From Azospirillum ramasamyi (GTDB lineage: Bacteria; Pseudomonadota; Alphaproteobacteria; Azospirillales; Azospirillaceae): a stretch of DNA of 64,000 nt. Below the pieces are notes generated by a model. That model was not told where the DNA came from. It saw only the letters and a program-made list of their open reading frames with translations, and searched no databases. The translations under genes and the position numbers were made by a program. Of this stretch, positions 26,045-34,728 are shown in pieces (the first letter of the stretch is position 1; every line of letters begins with the position of its first letter). Where the stretch lies: contig NZ_CP029836.1 in NCBI RefSeq assembly GCF_003233655.1, positions 1 through 64,000 of the forward strand, written 5' to 3'.

Positions 26045-27982
26045 TCACGGGTCGAGTTGGCGTTCGAGCCTGTCCAGGCGCTTGCGCAGGGTTTGACGAT
26101 CGGACGGCGAGCACCGCTCGAAGAAGCACTCCGGCAATGCGAACAACTGCCGCAGCCGGGCTCGGGCCTCCGTCCAGCAGCCGAGCCGGACGAGTGCCGC
26201 CGTCATCCGATCGTAACTCCAGCAGATCTGGAACCCGCCCGCGACCTCCATGACTTCTGGAGCAAGCGCCAAGCATGCGTCGATGTAGGCGGACTTGATC
26301 CGGACCACGGCTTCGTCGTCGCCTCGGTTCATCTCCTCGAAGGCGTCGGCGCCCTTGCGCCGCTGGTCGTCAAGGAAGCGGTGCATGCGCGTCCAGGCGC
26401 CGCTACGTCGCCTGTTCTCCTCGGCGGTCAGGAGCGAGCCGGTTCGGATCGCCAGCTTCAGCCGTTCGGGGTCGGCCCGGACGACATCCACGTAGCCGCT
26501 CCCTACCCCGACCACAAGGCACTCAGTACCATTCGCGTAGCGGATCGGATCCCAGCCGGGAAATGAGCCACGGCGGACGGCGGCGTCCAGTTTCCGAAGC
26601 AACGACAATCGTTCGCGCAACTGGCCGGGCTCCATCCGCTGAAGAAATTCGCCGATCTGCGCCAAGTGCGCCATGTGGTCGGGGAACATGTCCCCCAGCC
26701 GCTTCAGTTGCACCAGGACCGGCGCCGGGGGGACATCCGACGTGACGAGCGTGAGCATGATCGACCACGCCCGCGCCCACTTGTGCTTGTCGATCAGGTC
26801 CCGACCGCCGCTGCCGTAGAACGCTTGGTGGTATTCCCAGGACTGCGCGGGCGTGTAGCTCTCCGACGGCGGGCCGTAGGCCCGGGGAAACGGGATTCGG
26901 GATGGGTCGGGAGGTCTCGCGCCGGGCGGTGGGTCGAAGGGCAACGCGGTGAAGGAGACGATTTCGGTCGAGGCGGTCACGGGTGCATTTGCCGCCTCGG
27001 TCAACGCCGTCTTGCCGGAGCGTGTCCTGACCGCCGGAAGAGGACGAGACGACAGCCGCTCGGCGTTGGACCGCTGCCGGGGGTGGTTGAGGACCGGAGC
27101 CCTCTTCACGCCGCTGAGAGTCTCCTTCAGGCGCCCATTGTAGTAGTCCATCTCCGAGTTCGCGATCTCCGCAGCCAGCCGCGGGACAATGTCCGCGCAC
27201 AGGTCTGGGCGGTTGAGGGCATGGCACCGCTCGACCAACTTCTGCACGATGGACAGGAGACCCCACCGCTCCATCGGCAGTGGACTGGCGCGCGGCGTGA
27301 GGAGCAGGGGGAAGCGGGCAAAGCCGCCGACCATACGGACGGCGGCGTCGAGGTTCCATTCGTCGACGAGGATCTCCAGCCACAGCTTGGCGATCGCCTC
27401 GTCCAATAAGGCGGCGGCGCGGAACGGCTTGGCCTTGGTCGGTTTTATCACGCTCAGGTCGATGCCGAACGGCCCCATGTCGCGTTCTCTGCCCCGGCGG
27501 TCCGCTGCCTGGAGCTCACGCTGCACCCATTCGGAGGAGACCGCCTCGTATAGCAGCGCGAAGGTATCGTTCAGCGCGATCATCTCCTCGTGAGACCCGC
27601 CGCCGTCGGGATGGCACGCCTTAGCCGCGCGCCGGTACGCCGCCCTCAGGGCCTCTGTGGACTGGAAGTCGTCAGCGCTGAAGAACTCGGCGCAACGCGC
27701 CCACTCGGAGGCTAGGAGCAGGGAGCTTCCCAACAGAGGCGCCTTCACCGCGCCGTTTCGTCCGATGGCCAAATCCGTGATGGTTTCGAGCCGTCGCTTA
27801 GGCTCGAATGCGAACCAGCGATCCAGGACGGCGAGCGTGTCGGCATGGCGGTCACGGCGCGGGCGGACGGTGGGGATGGAGCAGAAGTAGGCCAGTTCCG
27901 CCTTCAGGTCGTAGAAGGCGCACAGCAGCCCGTCATCGACCAGATTGATGTTCGTTCGTTCAAACGACAGCAAATTCGCCAC
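26045..27982 (-). CDS. Large J-domain (DnaJ-like) protein
   Basis: This 645-residue protein starts at GTG (27980-27982), which follows AAGGAG at good spacing. Residues about 105-150 form a J-domain-like helix pair around the invariant His-Pro-Asp at 124-126 (YRRAAKACHPDGGGSHEEM), which would stimulate Hsp70/DnaK. The flanking N-terminal 100 and C-terminal 490 residues are not recognised; residues about 300-380 are Pro/Arg-rich and likely unstructured. Large proteins with an internal J-domain are uncommon on plasmids and some belong to defence or conflict systems, but no such role is shown here. The DUF3644 gene follows upstream on the same strand with about 115 bp between them. Confidence 0.7.
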   Translation of the reverse strand: MANLLSFERTNINLVDDGLLCAFYDLKAELAYFCSIPTVRPRRDRHADTLAVLDRWFAFEPKRRLETITDLAIGRNGAVKAPLLGSSLLLASEWARCAEFFSADDFQSTEALRAAYRRAAKACHPDGGGSHEEMIALNDTFALLYEAVSSEWVQRELQAADRRGRERDMGPFGIDLSVIKPTKAKPFRAAALLDEAIAKLWLEILVDEWNLDAAVRMVGGFARFPLLLTPRASPLPMERWGLLSIVQKLVERCHALNRPDLCADIVPRLAAEIANSEMDYYNGRLKETLSGVKRAPVLNHPRQRSNAERLSSRPLPAVRTRSGKTALTEAANAPVTASTEIVSFTALPFDPPPGARPPDPSRIPFPRAYGPPSESYTPAQSWEYHQAFYGSGGRDLIDKHKWARAWSIMLTLVTSDVPPAPVLVQLKRLGDMFPDHMAHLAQIGEFLQRMEPGQLRERLSLLRKLDAAVRRGSFPGWDPIRYANGTECLVVGVGSGYVDVVRADPERLKLAIRTGSLLTAEENRRRSGAWTRMHRFLDDQRRKGADAFEEMNRGDDEAVVRIKSAYIDACLALAPEVMEVAGGFQICWSYDRMTAALVRLGCWTEARARLRQLFALPECFFERCSPSDRQTLRKRLDRLERQLDP

Positions 27983-28098
27983 GTCAGGCTCCTTCGGATA
28001 CAGTCTACGGTGCCGTTGTCGGCGCTCCGGGCCGCCTCGTCATGTCACGGCTCTTCCCACCTGCCTTTCGCGCATGACCCGCCATGCACAGCGGCCCG

Positions 28099-29172
28099 TC
28101 AGGCCAGGACCTTGGCGCCCTTGCGGTGCTCCTGCCAGAACTCCTCAATGTCGATTTCCCGGAGCTTCTTGTACAGGAAGTCGAGGGCGTTCGCGCTGTA
28201 CCGCTTTGTCTCCATCTTCCCGATCTTGAAGGTCTTGCAGTAGTCTAGGTTCTCCTGTATGCCTTCTATTTCCATTAAAAGCAGTAGCTTCGGCTGAGTT
28301 GTCTTGAGCTTCTTCGTGAGATCCTTCAGACCCAGCGAGTAGTAGTCGAGTTCGTTGACACGCTTCACCGCGATCACTGTGGCGTCGGGCGTTCCCTCGG
28401 TCACCAGCCTGACGGCCTCACCCTCCTTCTTGGTCACGCGGAGCGCGAGACCGGGCCCGTCCGCCTCCGGGTCGATGGTTAGCGTGGCGACGCCGGGAAA
28501 GATCGCCCGCCATTCCTCGCCCTTGTGGATGCGCTTGACGACGGCGTCGAGCTCCGCGTCGCTCGGCTGGGACTTTCTGCCGTCAAGAGACGCCTGCAGA
28601 ACCGCGAAGGCCCGGAGCTTAGCCTTCGCGTCCAGGCGCCTGCGCGAACCAGGGGACACCATCGCCTTGATGTCGGCGAACTCCATGTCGAGGACCGCGC
28701 CGATGTCCTTGGGCGGCTTGGCACAGACAGGGAGCACGCGCTCCGGCACGTCGTCCCGCAGAGGCAACCCCAAAACGTCCTTCGTGAGCCTGCCGAACAG
28801 GCTGACCGCGGCCTGGGCGTAGATGTAGAGCTGGTGCTCGGAGACCTCGACGAGGTAATGCTGTGCCGCATCACGCAGACTGTTGAGGTTCTGGAGGGCA
28901 ACGACGTCGTCCTCGGACAGGCAGATCAGGGGCTCCTCGGAAAAGCACTTACGGAGGCAGGAGTCAAAGCCGATCGTCTGGGTTCCCTTCTTCTCGCGGA
29001 TCTTGCCTCCACGATGCACGATCACCGCCTTGAGCAGCAGCTCGAACGCCCGGTCCAGCATGATGAGGACCGCCTCGGTCCTTCCCCGGTCCCAAGCCCG
29101 ATTGAAATGGTCCACGCCGAGGACAAGCGAGTCCACCGCCTTCCCGTAGAGTGTTCTTGCCTCCTTGCGCAT
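28099..29172 (-). CDS. DUF3644-domain protein
   Basis: This 357-residue protein begins MRKEARTLYGKAVDSL, and its N-terminal half matches DUF3644: RAFELLLKAVIVHRGG (about 41-56), QTIGFDSCLRK, and LNSLRDAAQHYL. The ATG at 29170-29172 has a GGAGGGGG run upstream, so a longer in-frame start is rejected. DUF3644 proteins occur next to restriction and abortive-infection genes and recall HEPN-like helical folds (the R...AQHY segment resembles an RNase-type motif); function unproven. C-terminal residues 200-357 are not recognised. It may be co-transcribed with the J-domain gene downstream. Confidence 0.75.
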   Translation of the reverse strand: MRKEARTLYGKAVDSLVLGVDHFNRAWDRGRTEAVLIMLDRAFELLLKAVIVHRGGKIREKKGTQTIGFDSCLRKCFSEEPLICLSEDDVVALQNLNSLRDAAQHYLVEVSEHQLYIYAQAAVSLFGRLTKDVLGLPLRDDVPERVLPVCAKPPKDIGAVLDMEFADIKAMVSPGSRRRLDAKAKLRAFAVLQASLDGRKSQPSDAELDAVVKRIHKGEEWRAIFPGVATLTIDPEADGPGLALRVTKKEGEAVRLVTEGTPDATVIAVKRVNELDYYSLGLKDLTKKLKTTQPKLLLLMEIEGIQENLDYCKTFKIGKMETKRYSANALDFLYKKLREIDIEEFWQEHRKGAKVLA

Positions 29173-29668
29173 ACTGAGCCCCCTCCGCCCGAACGCCACC
29201 ACCAACTGTGGTAGGACTGCGGAAAGATGCCCAGTCCGCGAGGGCGACGGCAACCTGTTTTCGGCGTCGTGTGTGCAGCAAAGCGTGGACGCCAGCTGAG
29301 CGGCCGCCGCTTGCCGAGGGATGCGGCGGAACGCCGCGGGTCGAATCCCGCCCGCGCCTGCTGCAGACCGATGATCAGGCCACCCTCTCAACGATCGCCG
29401 TCCGAGTGTCTGCCTGCCACTCTTCGCCGCGGCCGTAGGCTTGGCAGAACACCTCGGCCAGCACGCGTCCGACCGGCCGCATCATTGCGGCGTCGAACTC
29501 TCCCCCAGTCGGCGCAGCGCGCCTTCATCCGCCCTTGTTGCCAAGTGAGCCCAACTAAGGCCGCTCCGGAGCGCCGGGACGGCCATTTCCGGTACCGTCA
29601 ACGCTCCGGTTGCAGGGCCGAGGTTGCCCGGCCAGGATCAGAGCCCTGCTCACCTCCGGAGGCCCCCC
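29173..29668. other. Divergent intergenic region, no gene seen
   Basis: These 496 bp separate divergent genes. No protein frame with a plausible start and family was seen on either strand. GGGTCGAATCCC near 29340 imitates a tRNA T-arm but no tRNA can be folded around it. Promoters for both neighbours must lie here. Confidence 0.45.
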
Positions 29669-30358
29669 GTGAACCCAACGCACATGTGGGACCAACACGA
29701 CGACACGAAATTCGGCGTGGTTGTCGGGCTGCTCGATGCGCTGCCTTGGCTGCGCGGGCTGACCTACGTCGCCATGATGACCGAGCCGTACGCCTTTGGA
29801 CGACAGGCCCCATGGGATGCGACCTGGGAAGATGTCCGGCGGCAGCGCCTGCAGGCTGAGCGCCCGGACCTCGGAGGCTACGCGGAGTTCTGGACACGCC
29901 GCGGCACGCCCTACCACCCGTTCCGAACCGCCGCCGGGGACGGCTACTTCACCAATGCGGGACGGTCGGCCTACTTTGCCGCCGTCCCCACCGAGGACTT
30001 GGCCGACACCCTCGTCCTGATCGACCCGGACACAGGCCTCTCCGCAAAGCCGGCGCGCGGAAAGGAATGCCTCTACGTGCTGCCGTCGGAGATCGCCGAG
30101 CTGGCGCGACGGGCCACCGGGCGCTCCGTGCTCCTGACTTTCCAGTACCCGAACCGGGATCGCCGCCATCGTCTGGACCACATCACCCGATGCCACGATC
30201 TGTTCGCGGGGGCCGTTGGATGGGACCGGACGTGCTGGTGGATCTCCTCGGAGGACACTGCGCTGCACTGCGCCGCTCTCAGCGCGGCTGACACGACGGT
30301 GCTGCGGACGGCGGTCGCGCGGATTGCAGCCCAGCGGGGATGGGCCTCGAACAGTTGA
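29669..30358 (+). CDS. Uncharacterised 229-residue protein
   Basis: The GTG at 29669 follows CCGGAGG, the best ribosome-binding site nearby. The product contains DDTKFGVVVGLLDALPWLRG near the N-terminus, LVLIDPDTGLS around residue 105, and LLTFQYPNRDRRHR around 150. A hydrophobic strand ending in DPDTG suggests an alpha/beta enzyme with a metal or nucleotide site, but I cannot name the family. It is single-gene and about 130 bp before the next gene. Confidence 0.6.
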   Translation: MNPTHMWDQHDDTKFGVVVGLLDALPWLRGLTYVAMMTEPYAFGRQAPWDATWEDVRRQRLQAERPDLGGYAEFWTRRGTPYHPFRTAAGDGYFTNAGRSAYFAAVPTEDLADTLVLIDPDTGLSAKPARGKECLYVLPSEIAELARRATGRSVLLTFQYPNRDRRHRLDHITRCHDLFAGAVGWDRTCWWISSEDTALHCAALSAADTTVLRTAVARIAAQRGWASNS

Positions 30359-30490
30359 TCAGGGGCGAGGGAGGAGCAGAGCCAGCACTTCCTCTGCTTT
30401 TGGCCCCCTTACTTCTGTATACTTTTACAAAGAAGTCTGACTAAGCATGCGGATGTCTGTACGGTGGCCGGCATCGACCAGGAGGATCCC

Positions 30491-31039
30491 ATGGCGCAAC
30501 CCGCCGTTCTCGTTTTCACAGCCCGCAGCCCGCAGCGCATCCTCAGCGAAGGCGGCTCGCAGGCCTGGAAGCTCGACCCGGACCGTACCCGCCGCAGCGG
30601 CTACGTCGTCTGCGTGCAGAACCGCCACAACGGCGCCTGGGGCGGCGCCGATCAGCCGCACGGCACCGCCTTCCTCGTTGGGCGCATTGCCGACGTCGTC
30701 CGCTCGCCGGAGGACGACAGCCGCTGGCTGATCCGGATCGGCGCCTACGCCCGCATTGCGCTGCCCGCCGTCTGGCAGGGCTGGCGCAACCCGGTGCGCT
30801 ACACCACGCTTGATGAACTCGGCCTCGACCCGGCGACGCTCGCCTTCCAGCCGCTGCCGGCGGACATCCCCGCCTTCGCCCGCGATGTGGAGGATACCCC
30901 CCGGCCCACCAATGCCCCCGCCAACGCCATGGTCGCCCAGCCGGAGCCCCGCCCGCTCAGCATTCCCGAGGCGAAGCGCGGCTTGGCGCTGACCTTCGGC
31001 GTCGCCGAGGACGCCATCGAGATCACGATCCGCGGCTGA
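30491..31039 (+). CDS. Uncharacterised 182-residue protein
   Basis: The ATG at 30491 follows AGGAGG. The product starts AQPAVLVFTARSPQRIL, has a beta-rich middle with LVGRIADVV and a C-terminal helix-strand segment, SIPEAKRGLALTFGV. The N-terminal 110 residues recall small PUA/EVE-like beta barrels, but that is only an impression. The preceding 130 bp are AT-rich and should contain its promoter. Confidence 0.6.
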   Translation: MAQPAVLVFTARSPQRILSEGGSQAWKLDPDRTRRSGYVVCVQNRHNGAWGGADQPHGTAFLVGRIADVVRSPEDDSRWLIRIGAYARIALPAVWQGWRNPVRYTTLDELGLDPATLAFQPLPADIPAFARDVEDTPRPTNAPANAMVAQPEPRPLSIPEAKRGLALTFGVAEDAIEITIRG

Positions 31040-31083
31040 GCGCTGCCGGAAGGGGGCGCGCCCAACAGCGCGCTATCCCCCCG

Positions 31084-31305
31084 TTCATCGTCGATCTGCT
31101 GCTGAGGTTCGGCGCCGAAGCGCATCACCACGGCGCCGAGGTCCTGTACTTTGACAAGGAGGCCCGCCGCCGCCTGCGCCACCACCTTGGTGATCGCATT
31201 CTGCAGGCCATCGGCGACCAGATGCTCGACACCTACGCCGCTGTCGGCGAGGGCGACCGCGTGGTGACCGTCGCGCACCGAAACCGCCGCCTCAAGCGGC
31301 CCTGA
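31084..31305 (+). pseudogene. Coding-like stretch without a usual start
   Basis: The frame reads FIVDLLLRFGAEAHHHGAEV and continues to a stop at 31303-31305 with strongly coding-like codons (about 74 residues). No ATG, GTG or TTG precedes its conserved-looking beginning. Either it uses a CTG start or it is the end of a gene that lost its 5' part. Confidence 0.35.
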
Positions 31306-31722
31306 GCGGGCAACCTGCGCCGTCGCCCGCGGGGAGTGTCTCCCCCACAAACCCATCCTGACCTGAGTTCCGAGCGCCACCCGGTCCTGCAACTTCAGGC
31401 AAACGAGTCTGGTCTCGCCTCTGCTGGCGGGCGGCGGCTCCGATCTGATCGGAGGAACGCGCATGCACGGACTGGCCGGAACTCTGGTCAGGCACGGCAG
31501 CACGCCTCATGACCGGCGAGGGACGCCGTCGCCAGAACCGCCAACGAGAGGCTAGGTCGGCGTGGGCGCTCGCGTGGCGCCGCTTCGGCGAAACCGGCGC
31601 GCCCTGACGCGCTTTGCACAATCTGGGCAATGGCTCGTTCGAGGAGCCGATACCCGCTGGCTTGGATTTGCCGTTGCTCTGGATCGCCCAAAATGATTCC
31701 CTGCCCTCCGAAAGGATCCCCG
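31306..31722. other. Intergenic region, no gene seen
   Basis: About 417 bp without a convincing coding frame on either strand. The start at 31723 is preceded by AAAGGATCCCC, a weak ribosome-binding site. Confidence 0.4.
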
Positions 31723-32412
31723 ATGGCAGCCGCTCCCACGCCCACCAACGACACCATGATCCGCGCCGCGGTCAAGGCACGCCTCAGCCGGCGCCACGCA
31801 GGCGATCCAGACGCGTTCGTCGTGGAAGAGCTGCCCGTCAGCCGCTCCAGTGCCCGCGTCGATCTGGCGGTCCTCAACGGGCGCATTGAAGGCGTGGAGA
31901 TCAAGAGCGCGGTGGACACGCTGGCGCGTCTGCCGCGCCAAGCGCGGGCCTATGGCGAGGGCATGGAGCGGATGGCGCTGGTGGTGGCACCGAACCACCT
32001 GGATGAAGCCATGGAGGCCGTTCCGGCGTGGTGGAGCGTGTTGGAAGCAAGCGCCGGTCCACGCGGCGGCGTGGCACTGCGCCGGGTGCGCCGAGGGGGT
32101 CTGAACCCGGACCGGTCGGCGCGCGGCTACCTGCGGCTTCTCGAGCGGGAGGAGATCGTCGCCCTCCTGGCCTTGCACGAGCTTGACCGTGGTGTGCGCA
32201 CCGCGCCGTGGCGGGCGCTGACCGAGCGGGCCGAACAGCGGCTGCCCCTGGCGTCAATCGCAGCCGGCGTCCGGCATCAACTCAAGCTCCGGGTGCTGAT
32301 CGAAGCTCACATCTGCCGGACGGTCTTCGGTCGCTCCGCCGCGGGTGGCGGCTTGTCGTCTGATCCCCGCGCGCTTACGAGTGCACCGCCTGCTGGCTCA
32401 GGTGCTGGCTGA
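31723..32412 (+). CDS. sce7726-family PD-(D/E)XK protein
   Basis: This 229-residue protein matches the sce7726 family: ELPVSRSSARVDLAVLNG, GVEIKSAVDTLARLPRQ and later MALVVAPNHLDEA with a Trp-Trp pair. Asp47, Glu59 and Lys61 form a D...E-x-K nuclease core. The family is usually encoded next to an sce7725 (beta-protein-like) gene, and this is the case here, but the two genes are convergent and overlap by 38 bp at their 3' ends. I chose the ATG at 31723; an upstream ATG at 31693 is in frame. Possible role: DNA cleavage in a little-studied defence pair. Confidence 0.8.
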   Translation: MAAAPTPTNDTMIRAAVKARLSRRHAGDPDAFVVEELPVSRSSARVDLAVLNGRIEGVEIKSAVDTLARLPRQARAYGEGMERMALVVAPNHLDEAMEAVPAWWSVLEASAGPRGGVALRRVRRGGLNPDRSARGYLRLLEREEIVALLALHELDRGVRTAPWRALTERAEQRLPLASIAAGVRHQLKLRVLIEAHICRTVFGRSAAGGGLSSDPRALTSAPPAGSGAG

Positions 32413-33556
32413 CCCGGACTCCCAGCCAGGGGCCCGGCGTAGTCAGGCGGCTACCCGCACCATCGTCCAGCACCCCCCCAGACGCCCGCTCCACCATGGC
32501 CGCTCCCCAACAGGCCGCACGGCCGCCCCACACGGGGGGATTGGCCACGAGAGCGCCGGCCGCCTCGATGTAGCCGTCGCTGTCCCACTTAGCGTCCGAG
32601 AGCGCGAAGTGCCACTGCCGGGAATGGGCCACGTCGACGTGGGGGAACCATCCCCGGCCACCGCTCATGGGGCTCCGGTGCTGGATCGACGCGTGGTCAC
32701 CGTAGCGGACGTCCCATCCGTGGCGGACGACCGCCGCGTGGATGTCCCGCTCCAGAATGGTCAAGGTCGTCGGGAGGTCCCGCAGTGAACTCGGGAAGCT
32801 GCCCGCCATGCACACCGTCGTCATGGCCGCGAACGCTGACCCGCCAAGACCGCGACGGATGACATCGAGGGCCTCGACGACCCGCGCCATTCCGGCCCGC
32901 GCATCGTCCCGGACATAGCCCGCGTCGAGGATGAGAATGGCCCGATCGGTGGAGTTCAGGCCACGCGCGGCGTACAGGAACGACGCGACCGCTCCGGGGT
33001 CGCGCAGGTTGAGCCGGAAGGCAATGCGCCGGCCGGCACCCGTCACCGCCTCGACCTGCGCGAGCGCCGCCGCCGGGTCGCCGAGCTTGGCCGTAGGGAT
33101 GAGGTTCGGCGCCGACAGCCCGAGGCTGCGCCACGCGGCGTAGCCGTCGGCAGGCGCCTGCAACCGGGCCACCGACTGGTTGAAGGCCTCAACCGCGCGG
33201 CGGGCCGCCGCTCGCTGACGGTCCCAGGCCTCCTGCTGCTTGGGGCTCGGCGGGCGGGGCGTCTTCCCTTCGCGGAGAAGCTTCGCTTCCCGGCGCAGCC
33301 GGCGCTGCTCGATCTCAACGTCGCTGGGTGACGTCTTGAACGTGGGGTCGAAGTCCACGATGAGCGGGCGGCCGCCTGCCGCCTGCAGAAGCGCGTCGAG
33401 CGAGCCCTCGAAGGACTCTCCGGCCTCGTCCCGGGTGAGCGTTACCACCGGCAACATCCGGTTCTTGAGCGGACCGTCGAGCGTTGCGTAGGCCCGCAAC
33501 TCATGCTCGCGAGTGCTGAAGGCGGGGTAGTAGGATCGGAAGGAACTATGAGACAT
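32375..33556 (-). CDS. Beta family / sce7725-type protein
   Basis: This 393-residue protein resembles the beta protein (phage T4-type) family and the related sce7725 group. The N-terminal YYPAFSTREHELRAY corresponds to their start, LPVVTLTRDE and RPLIVDFDPTF follow, and the C-terminal part contains YGDHASIQHRS and WHFALSD. A charged stretch with RRLRREAKLL lies at about 85-115. In databases these genes commonly sit beside sce7726, as here. Function is unknown; the pairing with a nuclease suggests defence. It is divergent from the sigma-factor operon, with 150 bp between the starts. Confidence 0.75.
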   Translation of the reverse strand: MSHSSFRSYYPAFSTREHELRAYATLDGPLKNRMLPVVTLTRDEAGESFEGSLDALLQAAGGRPLIVDFDPTFKTSPSDVEIEQRRLRREAKLLREGKTPRPPSPKQQEAWDRQRAAARRAVEAFNQSVARLQAPADGYAAWRSLGLSAPNLIPTAKLGDPAAALAQVEAVTGAGRRIAFRLNLRDPGAVASFLYAARGLNSTDRAILILDAGYVRDDARAGMARVVEALDVIRRGLGGSAFAAMTTVCMAGSFPSSLRDLPTTLTILERDIHAAVVRHGWDVRYGDHASIQHRSPMSGGRGWFPHVDVAHSRQWHFALSDAKWDSDGYIEAAGALVANPPVWGGRAACWGAAMVERASGGVLDDGAGSRLTTPGPWLGVRVSQHLSQQAVHS

Positions 33557-33706
33557 GCATCACCTATCGTTGTGTGGTAACTCTTTGTTGTGCGCCTCTA
33601 TTGGCGCGAGTTACCTCTTAGGCGCGGCGGGCGCGCAGCGCGGACACGGTTTTTTTGTTGTCCGCGAATCGGCCCGGAGGCGCCTAATCAGCGCAGGAGG
33701 CCCTGG

Positions 33707-34306
33707 TTGGACGGTCAGGTCGACGACACGCCTTATCCGGTGGAGGAGCTGGCGGAAGCCATCACCAGCCTCGGCGATGGCGACTACTTGCGGCTCGAAG
33801 CGGCGGCCCGGGTGTTGGCGCTCAAGTGTTGGGCGGATCCGGGCGAGCTCATGGACGAGGCGGTTCTGCGGGCGCTGGACGGGCGCCGGCGCTGTCCGCG
33901 GCGGATGCGGGTGGTGGCGTTCCTGATCGGGGCCATGCGCAGCGTGGCCAATGAGTGGCTTGAGGATCGGGCGAAGTGGCGCGGAGCCGACGACCCCACC
34001 CGATGGGGGACGCCGGCAGAGGTCGATCCCGGCACCCTCGCCGACAACCGGCCGGATCCCGAAGCGGTGGCGGTTCGCGCCGAACGGCTGCGGTTCGGGG
34101 GGCAGGTGTTGAAGGATGTGACCGAGATGTTCGAAAACGACGAGGAAGCGTGGTTCATCATCCAGGCAGACCTCGAGGGGGGCATAGCGCCGGCAGAAGT
34201 CTGCGCGCTGCTGGGTATTGAACGACAGCGTTACGAAACGGTCCGCAAACGCATTCGGCGCGGTTACGATACCATCCGCGCCCGTTATGCCGGAGGAACG
34301 CCATGA
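33707..34306 (+). CDS. Sigma-70-like (ECF-type) transcription factor
   Basis: This 199-residue protein has an ECF-like layout: a region 2-like helix bundle (DYLRLEAAARVLALKCWAD to VVAFLIGAMRSVANEW) and a region 4-like helix-turn-helix at the C-terminus (GGIAPAEVCALLGIERQRY, then VRKRIRRGYDTI). TTG at 33707 is chosen because AGGAGG lies six bases upstream; no ATG fits. Its stop overlaps the next start (ATGA). Sigma-like genes preceding a small protein and an ImmA/IrrE protease often control the module itself, so autoregulation is likely. Confidence 0.7.
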   Translation: MDGQVDDTPYPVEELAEAITSLGDGDYLRLEAAARVLALKCWADPGELMDEAVLRALDGRRRCPRRMRVVAFLIGAMRSVANEWLEDRAKWRGADDPTRWGTPAEVDPGTLADNRPDPEAVAVRAERLRFGGQVLKDVTEMFENDEEAWFIIQADLEGGIAPAEVCALLGIERQRYETVRKRIRRGYDTIRARYAGGTP

Positions 34307-34728
34307 TACCGCCGAAAGGGGCGAGAACCGCCGTCGAGCAGCTCGACGCGCTTCTCGATGCGGATCTCATCTCCATCCTCGAGGCAGATGACGCTGCCAT
34401 CTGCGAGGAGGCGAGCACGGTGCACGGCGACCCCGTCGTGGCGGCGGCGCGTGTGCGTGCTCGGGTAGCGGCGGCCGCGACGATGGCGGGCAAGCGGCGC
34501 TTGGCTGAGGCGAAGGAGGCCATTGCGGCCGCTCCGTCCGGTGGCGCGACGGTGCTGATGTGGTCGGCCGCCAGCAAGCGAGCGCTCCTCGCTCGGCTCC
34601 GCGCCAGCCATCAGGGATTGACCCTGGCCGCCCGCGACGGCCGGGAGGAGCCGGATGCCGATCTGGATAGCCTGCTGGAGGACTTGATGGATCTCGACGT
34701 GATTGACGAGCAGGGGAACCCCCGGTGA
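34303..34728 (+). CDS. Uncharacterised 141-residue protein between sigma factor and ImmA/IrrE
   Basis: The start overlaps the sigma stop and its stop overlaps the next start, so all three are translationally coupled. The protein is helical and Ala-rich, with AVEQLDALLDADLISILE at the N-terminus and an acidic C-terminus, DADLDSLLEDLMDLDVID. It could be an anti-sigma or inhibitor cleaved by the ImmA/IrrE protease that follows; this is inference from gene order only. Confidence 0.55.
   Translation: MIPPKGARTAVEQLDALLDADLISILEADDAAICEEASTVHGDPVVAAARVRARVAAAATMAGKRRLAEAKEAIAAAPSGGATVLMWSAASKRALLARLRASHQGLTLAARDGREEPDADLDSLLEDLMDLDVIDEQGNPR

Noticed and set aside
29330..29365. tRNA gene suggested by a T-arm-like GGGTCGAATCCC
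   Set aside because: The loop has one base too few and no matching acceptor stem, D-arm or anticodon arm can be found upstream.
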